Shown here piece after piece: positions 61,073 through 64,000 of a stretch of DNA of 64,000 nt (positions are counted from its first letter, which is position 1; each line of letters starts with the position of its first letter). The DNA comes from Flammeovirgaceae bacterium 311. GTDB taxonomy: Bacteria > Bacteroidota > Bacteroidia > Cytophagales > Cyclobacteriaceae. The notes under the pieces were generated by a model that was not told the DNA's origin, did not search any database, and saw nothing but the letters and a program-made list of their open reading frames with translations. The translations under genes and the position numbers were made by a program. The stretch is from the NCBI GenBank assembly GCA_000597885.1, contig CP004371.1:310001-374000 (forward strand). The letters run 5' to 3'.

Positions 61073-61645
61073 ATGGCTACGACCCTACATATAAAAAACA
61101 TGGTGTGCAACCGCTGTATCAAGGTAGTGCGCGAGGAGGCGGAGCAGCTTGGACTGGAGGTTGAAAGCATACGGCTGGGGGAGCTGGTCGTGAAACATGA
61201 TGTGAGTGAGGAAAAAAAGCAACAGTTCAAAAAAGTGCTGCAGGAGGATGGCTTTGAATTACTGGATGATCGCAAAGCATTCCTGGTAGAGAAAATTAAA
61301 AATATCATCATCCAGGAGATTCACCACAAGCAGGAACGGCGCCATGAGAATTTCTCCGCACTCATTGCCGATGAGCTGCACATGGACTACAATTACCTTA
61401 GCAACCTGTTCTCCTCACTAGAGGGGCTTACGATTGAGAAATTCATTATCCTGCAGCGCATAGAAAAGGTAAAGGAGCTGCTGGTATACGATGAGCTGAC
61501 GCTAAGCGAGATTGCCTGGAAGCTGGGCTACAGCAGCGTACACCACCTGTCATCCCAGTTCAAAAAAATTACAGGCCTAACGCCCAGCCACTTTAAAAAA
61601 ATCGGTGAAGACAAAAGAAAGCCCCTGGATGGAGTTGGAGAATAA
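61073..61645 (+). CDS. AraC-type regulator with N-terminal HMA-like metal-binding domain
   Basis: A 190-residue protein joining two modules. Residues 1-65 (LHIKNMVCNRCIKVVREEAEQLG... KQQFKKVLQEDGFELLDD) look like a heavy-metal-associated ferredoxin-fold with a CxxC pair (NMVCNRC). Residues 85-185 are an AraC/XylS double HTH, with LSEIAWKLGYSSVHHLSSQFKKITGLTPSHFKK as the second. It lies 234 bp upstream of a copper-type P-ATPase on the same strand, so it is probably a copper-responsive activator. This domain pairing is found in several Bacteroidota. Direct metal sensing is inferred. Confidence 0.87.
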   Translation: MATTLHIKNMVCNRCIKVVREEAEQLGLEVESIRLGELVVKHDVSEEKKQQFKKVLQEDGFELLDDRKAFLVEKIKNIIIQEIHHKQERRHENFSALIADELHMDYNYLSNLFSSLEGLTIEKFIILQRIEKVKELLVYDELTLSEIAWKLGYSSVHHLSSQFKKITGLTPSHFKKIGEDKRKPLDGVGE

Positions 61646-61829
61646 GATTTAACAATCATTGCGGTAGAAGGATAAGATTGATTTATTAACCACTTTCAAA
61701 CTTACTGGTGTTGAAAGCATGAGCGGTAATCAATAGCTGCTCTATAGTTCAACTCTTTTACCCCATACCTAAAGCCCACCCTAAAAACATATACATCCTA
61801 TACAAAATTGTGTAAAGCGTCCGGCAGTG

Positions 61830-61857
61830 TTTGCACGTATCTTTATGTATAGATTTT
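61830..61857 (+). promoter_or_regulatory. Candidate promoter of the copper ATPase gene
   Basis: TTTG (61830-61833) and TAGATTTT (61850-61857), 16 bp apart, resemble the TTTG / TAnnTTTG consensus with one mismatch in the -7 box. The spacing is slightly short. It lies 23 bp before the ATPase start. Confidence 0.35.
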
Positions 61858-61879
61858 CTAGAATTAGAGATACTTTGTA

Positions 61880-64000
61880 ATGGAACCTTTAACACAAACT
61901 ACCCTCGAAAATAAAACACTACCCGTTACCGGCATGACCTGTGCCGGCTGTGCGGCCAGTGTGGAATCTACCCTGCAGGAGCAAAAAGGTGTGATAAAAG
62001 CAGGTGTTAACTATGCAACTCAACAGGTACAGGTAGAGTGGGACCCACAGCAGACAAGTCTGCCTGATCTTCAAAAAGCTGTGCAGGATGTGGGTTATGA
62101 CCTGATCATTGCAGAAGAAAAAGGTGAGGAACTACAGAAAGAGGCGCAGGCGGAACATCTGACAGCCCTGCGCTCTAAAACCATCTGGTCTGTAGTGCTG
62201 TCGGTACCTGTAGTGATTATTGGGATGTTCCTGATGGATATGCCCTATGCCAATTACATCATGCTGGCACTGACTGCACCAGTACTGTTCCTGTTTGGCC
62301 GTAATTTCTTTGTAAATGCTTTTAAGCAGGCCCGTCATGGCAGGGCCAATATGGATACTTTGGTAGCCCTAAGTACGGGTATTGCATTTTTCTACAGTGC
62401 ATTTAATACCTTTTTTCCACAGGTGCTGCAGCGGCAGGGGCTTGTTCCGCATGTTTACTACGAAGCAGCAGCGGTTATTGTAGCCTTTATCCTACTGGGA
62501 AAAATGCTGGAGGAGAGGGCCAAAGCACATACCTCTACCGCTATTAAAAAACTGATGGGCCTTCAGCCTAAAACTGTTCGCCTGCTGATGGATGGTTTAG
62601 AGCAGGAGGTGCCACTGGAGAGTGTTGCTGTAGGCGATAGTATACTGGTGCGTCCGGGAGATAAAATTCCTGTAGATGGCAGTGTACTGGAAGGCAGCTC
62701 ATATATTGATGAAAGCATGATCAGCGGAGAGCCACTGCCTGTAGAAAAGAAGCAGGGAGAGCCTGTATTTGCAGGTACTCTCAATGGCAGGGGAAGCTTT
62801 GTATTCAAGGCTGAAAAAGTAGGCGCGGATACCATGCTGGCCAATATTGTACGCATGGTTCAGCAGGCACAGGGCAGCAAAGCGCCGGTACAAAAACTTG
62901 CCGATAAGATTGCTGGTATTTTTGTGCCTGTTGTCATTGTAATTGCGCTGTTGGCATTCGCAGTTTGGCTGATTGCAGGAGGAACCCTGGCACAAGCCAT
63001 ACTGGCGCTGGTAACGGTGCTGGTAATAGCCTGCCCCTGTGCGTTAGGCCTTGCCACCCCAACTGCCTTGATGGTTGGTATTGGCAAGGGTGCAGAAGCT
63101 GGTATACTGATCAAAGATGCTGAAAGCCTCGAAAGGTCCTTTAAAGTAAATACGGTGGTGCTGGATAAAACAGGCACCATCACCCAGGGCAAACCTGTGG
63201 TAACAGACTGGCAGTGGTTGCGTCCGCAGGAAGCACCTATTCTAAAAGAAATTCTCTTAGGGCTGGAGCAGCGTTCTGAACATCCCCTGGCGGAAGCCGT
63301 GGTAAAGAGCCTTTACGAAGAAGGCACAAACGCATTACTTGTTTCGCGATTTGAAAGTATTACTGGTCGGGGAGCTACTGCTCTGCATGGTAAAGAAAAG
63401 TACCTGGTGGGCAATTTAAAGCTGATGCAGGAGAAAAATATTGTGCTGGATTCAAAACTGGAAGGGCAGGCACAGCAATTGCGTAATGAAGCTAAAACTG
63501 ATATTTACTTTGCCAACAGCAAAGAAGTACTGGGCGTACTGGCAATTGCTGACTCTATTAAAGAAACTTCTGCCGAAGCCATTCAGAAACTCCGCTCACA
63601 GGGAATTGAGGTACACATGCTCACTGGTGATAATGTAAATACTGCAGCCGCCGTTGCAAAAAAAGTAGGACTGCAGCACTTTAAAGCTGAAGTCCTGCCT
63701 GGAGAGAAAGCGGCCTATATAACAGAGCTGCAACAGCAGGGCAGGGTAGTGGCCATGGTTGGTGATGGAATTAACGACTCGCAGGCACTGGCGCAGGCAG
63801 ATGTGAGCATCGCCATGGGCAAAGGCTCAGATATCGCCATGGATGTGGCCAAAATGACACTGATCTCTTCTGACCTGAATCATGTGCCCAAAGCTTTCTT
63901 ACTTTCCAGAAAGACCGTAAAAACTATCCGTGAAAATCTGTTCTGGGCATTTATTTATAATCTGATCGGTATACCCATTGCAGCCGGATTGCTGTATCCG
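61880..64000 (+). CDS. copA: Copper-type P1B ATPase (CopA), 3' truncated by window
   Basis: A heavy-metal exporting ATPase open to the last base of the window (707 codons visible). The N-terminal HMA domain has [10 protein letters not shown] (residues about 18-27). The membrane part includes the ion-binding [13 protein letters not shown] at about residue 383, where CPC indicates copper(I) or silver. The ATPase part has [11 protein letters not shown] at about 427, HPLAEAVV at about 467, MLTGDN and [16 protein letters not shown]. The final helices and stop lie beyond 64000. The HMA-AraC regulator directly upstream supports copper homeostasis. Confidence 0.93.
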   Translation, partial: MEPLTQTTLENKTLPVTGMTCAGCAASVESTLQEQKGVIKAGVNYATQQVQVEWDPQQTSLPDLQKAVQDVGYDLIIAEEKGEELQKEAQAEHLTALRSKTIWSVVLSVPVVIIGMFLMDMPYANYIMLALTAPVLFLFGRNFFVNAFKQARHGRANMDTLVALSTGIAFFYSAFNTFFPQVLQRQGLVPHVYYEAAAVIVAFILLGKMLEERAKAHTSTAIKKLMGLQPKTVRLLMDGLEQEVPLESVAVGDSILVRPGDKIPVDGSVLEGSSYIDESMISGEPLPVEKKQGEPVFAGTLNGRGSFVFKAEKVGADTMLANIVRMVQQAQGSKAPVQKLADKIAGIFVPVVIVIALLAFAVWLIAGGTLAQAILALVTVLVIACPCALGLATPTALMVGIGKGAEAGILIKDAESLERSFKVNTVVLDKTGTITQGKPVVTDWQWLRPQEAPILKEILLGLEQRSEHPLAEAVVKSLYEEGTNALLVSRFESITGRGATALHGKEKYLVGNLKLMQEKNIVLDSKLEGQAQQLRNEAKTDIYFANSKEVLGVLAIADSIKETSAEAIQKLRSQGIEVHMLTGDNVNTAAAVAKKVGLQHFKAEVLPGEKAAYITELQQQGRVVAMVGDGINDSQALAQADVSIAMGKGSDIAMDVAKMTLISSDLNHVPKAFLLSRKTVKTIRENLFWAFIYNLIGIPIAAGLLYP

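Noticed and set aside
1-64000. CRISPR arrays, insertion sequences, phage or defence systems
   Set aside because: No regularly spaced repeats, transposase, integrase, restriction or toxin-antitoxin genes were recognised anywhere in the window.

Overview
The window reads as a chromosomal segment of a Bacteroidota bacterium, most likely of the Cytophagales. The evidence is a short (287 aa) primary sigma factor, a TonB-dependent receptor with a carboxypeptidase-regulatory-like N-terminus, many short lipoproteins and DUF proteins typical of that phylum, weak Shine-Dalgarno sites, and promoter-like sequences resembling TTTG / TAnnTTTG. I cannot name the species from sequence alone. I saw no rRNA, tRNA, CRISPR array, prophage or insertion sequence.

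Positions 1-25.5 kb form a carbohydrate region centred on pectin and rhamnogalacturonan. It opens with a 5'-truncated GH28 polygalacturonase, a rhamnogalacturonan acetylesterase-like SGNH hydrolase and a LamG-like lipoprotein. A molybdenum-hydroxylase block follows: an isoquinoline-oxidoreductase-like large and small subunit on the minus strand, with divergent xdhC and mocA-like maturation genes. After a Cys-rich lipoprotein interrupted by an in-frame stop comes a sialate O-acetylesterase-like enzyme, then a minus-strand L-rhamnose cluster. Its order is NCS1-like permease, a 65-aa two-TM protein, rhaEW (aldolase fused to a lactaldehyde dehydrogenase-type SDR), rhaI, an FGGY kinase, lutA, lutB, lutC and a GntR regulator. 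Together these can take rhamnose to DHAP plus lactaldehyde, then lactate, then pyruvate. A LacI regulator and an altronate dehydratase (uxaA) follow and share a CAATCGATTG operator; they would handle the galacturonate half of the polymer. A NagD-like HAD phosphatase closes the region.

Positions 25.9-41 kb hold mixed housekeeping genes: an ABC exporter, small unknown proteins, a VOC protein, the primary sigma factor, a universal stress protein followed by an apparent glucokinase remnant, an anaerobic module (OxlT-like MFS carrier, pflB, pflA), a TMEM220-like protein, a TonB-dependent receptor and a Mug-type DNA glycosylase. Positions 41-57 kb hold lipoproteins, a sterol-desaturase-like hydroxylase, cysM, a DUF4097 protein with 18-residue repeats, class I HMG-CoA reductase, DUF2490, a phosphoesterase / nucleotidyltransferase pair, a large PAS histidine kinase, a fatty-acid desaturase and DUF3817.

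Positions 56.4-60.9 kb hold TPR lipoprotein - thrS - infC - rpmI - rplT. infC appears to start at an AUC codon behind a strong Shine-Dalgarno and two tandem leader hairpins. The window ends with an AraC-type regulator carrying an N-terminal HMA-like CxxC domain, followed by a copper-type P1B ATPase truncated by the window edge.

The observations most worth checking are a putative direct-repeat operator (ACAGGACA-N2-ACAGGACA) shared by rhamnose/pectin genes, the NCS1-like permease plus micro-membrane protein as a candidate rhamnose uptake system, the nonsense-interrupted lipoprotein, the AUC start of infC, and the glucokinase remnant.
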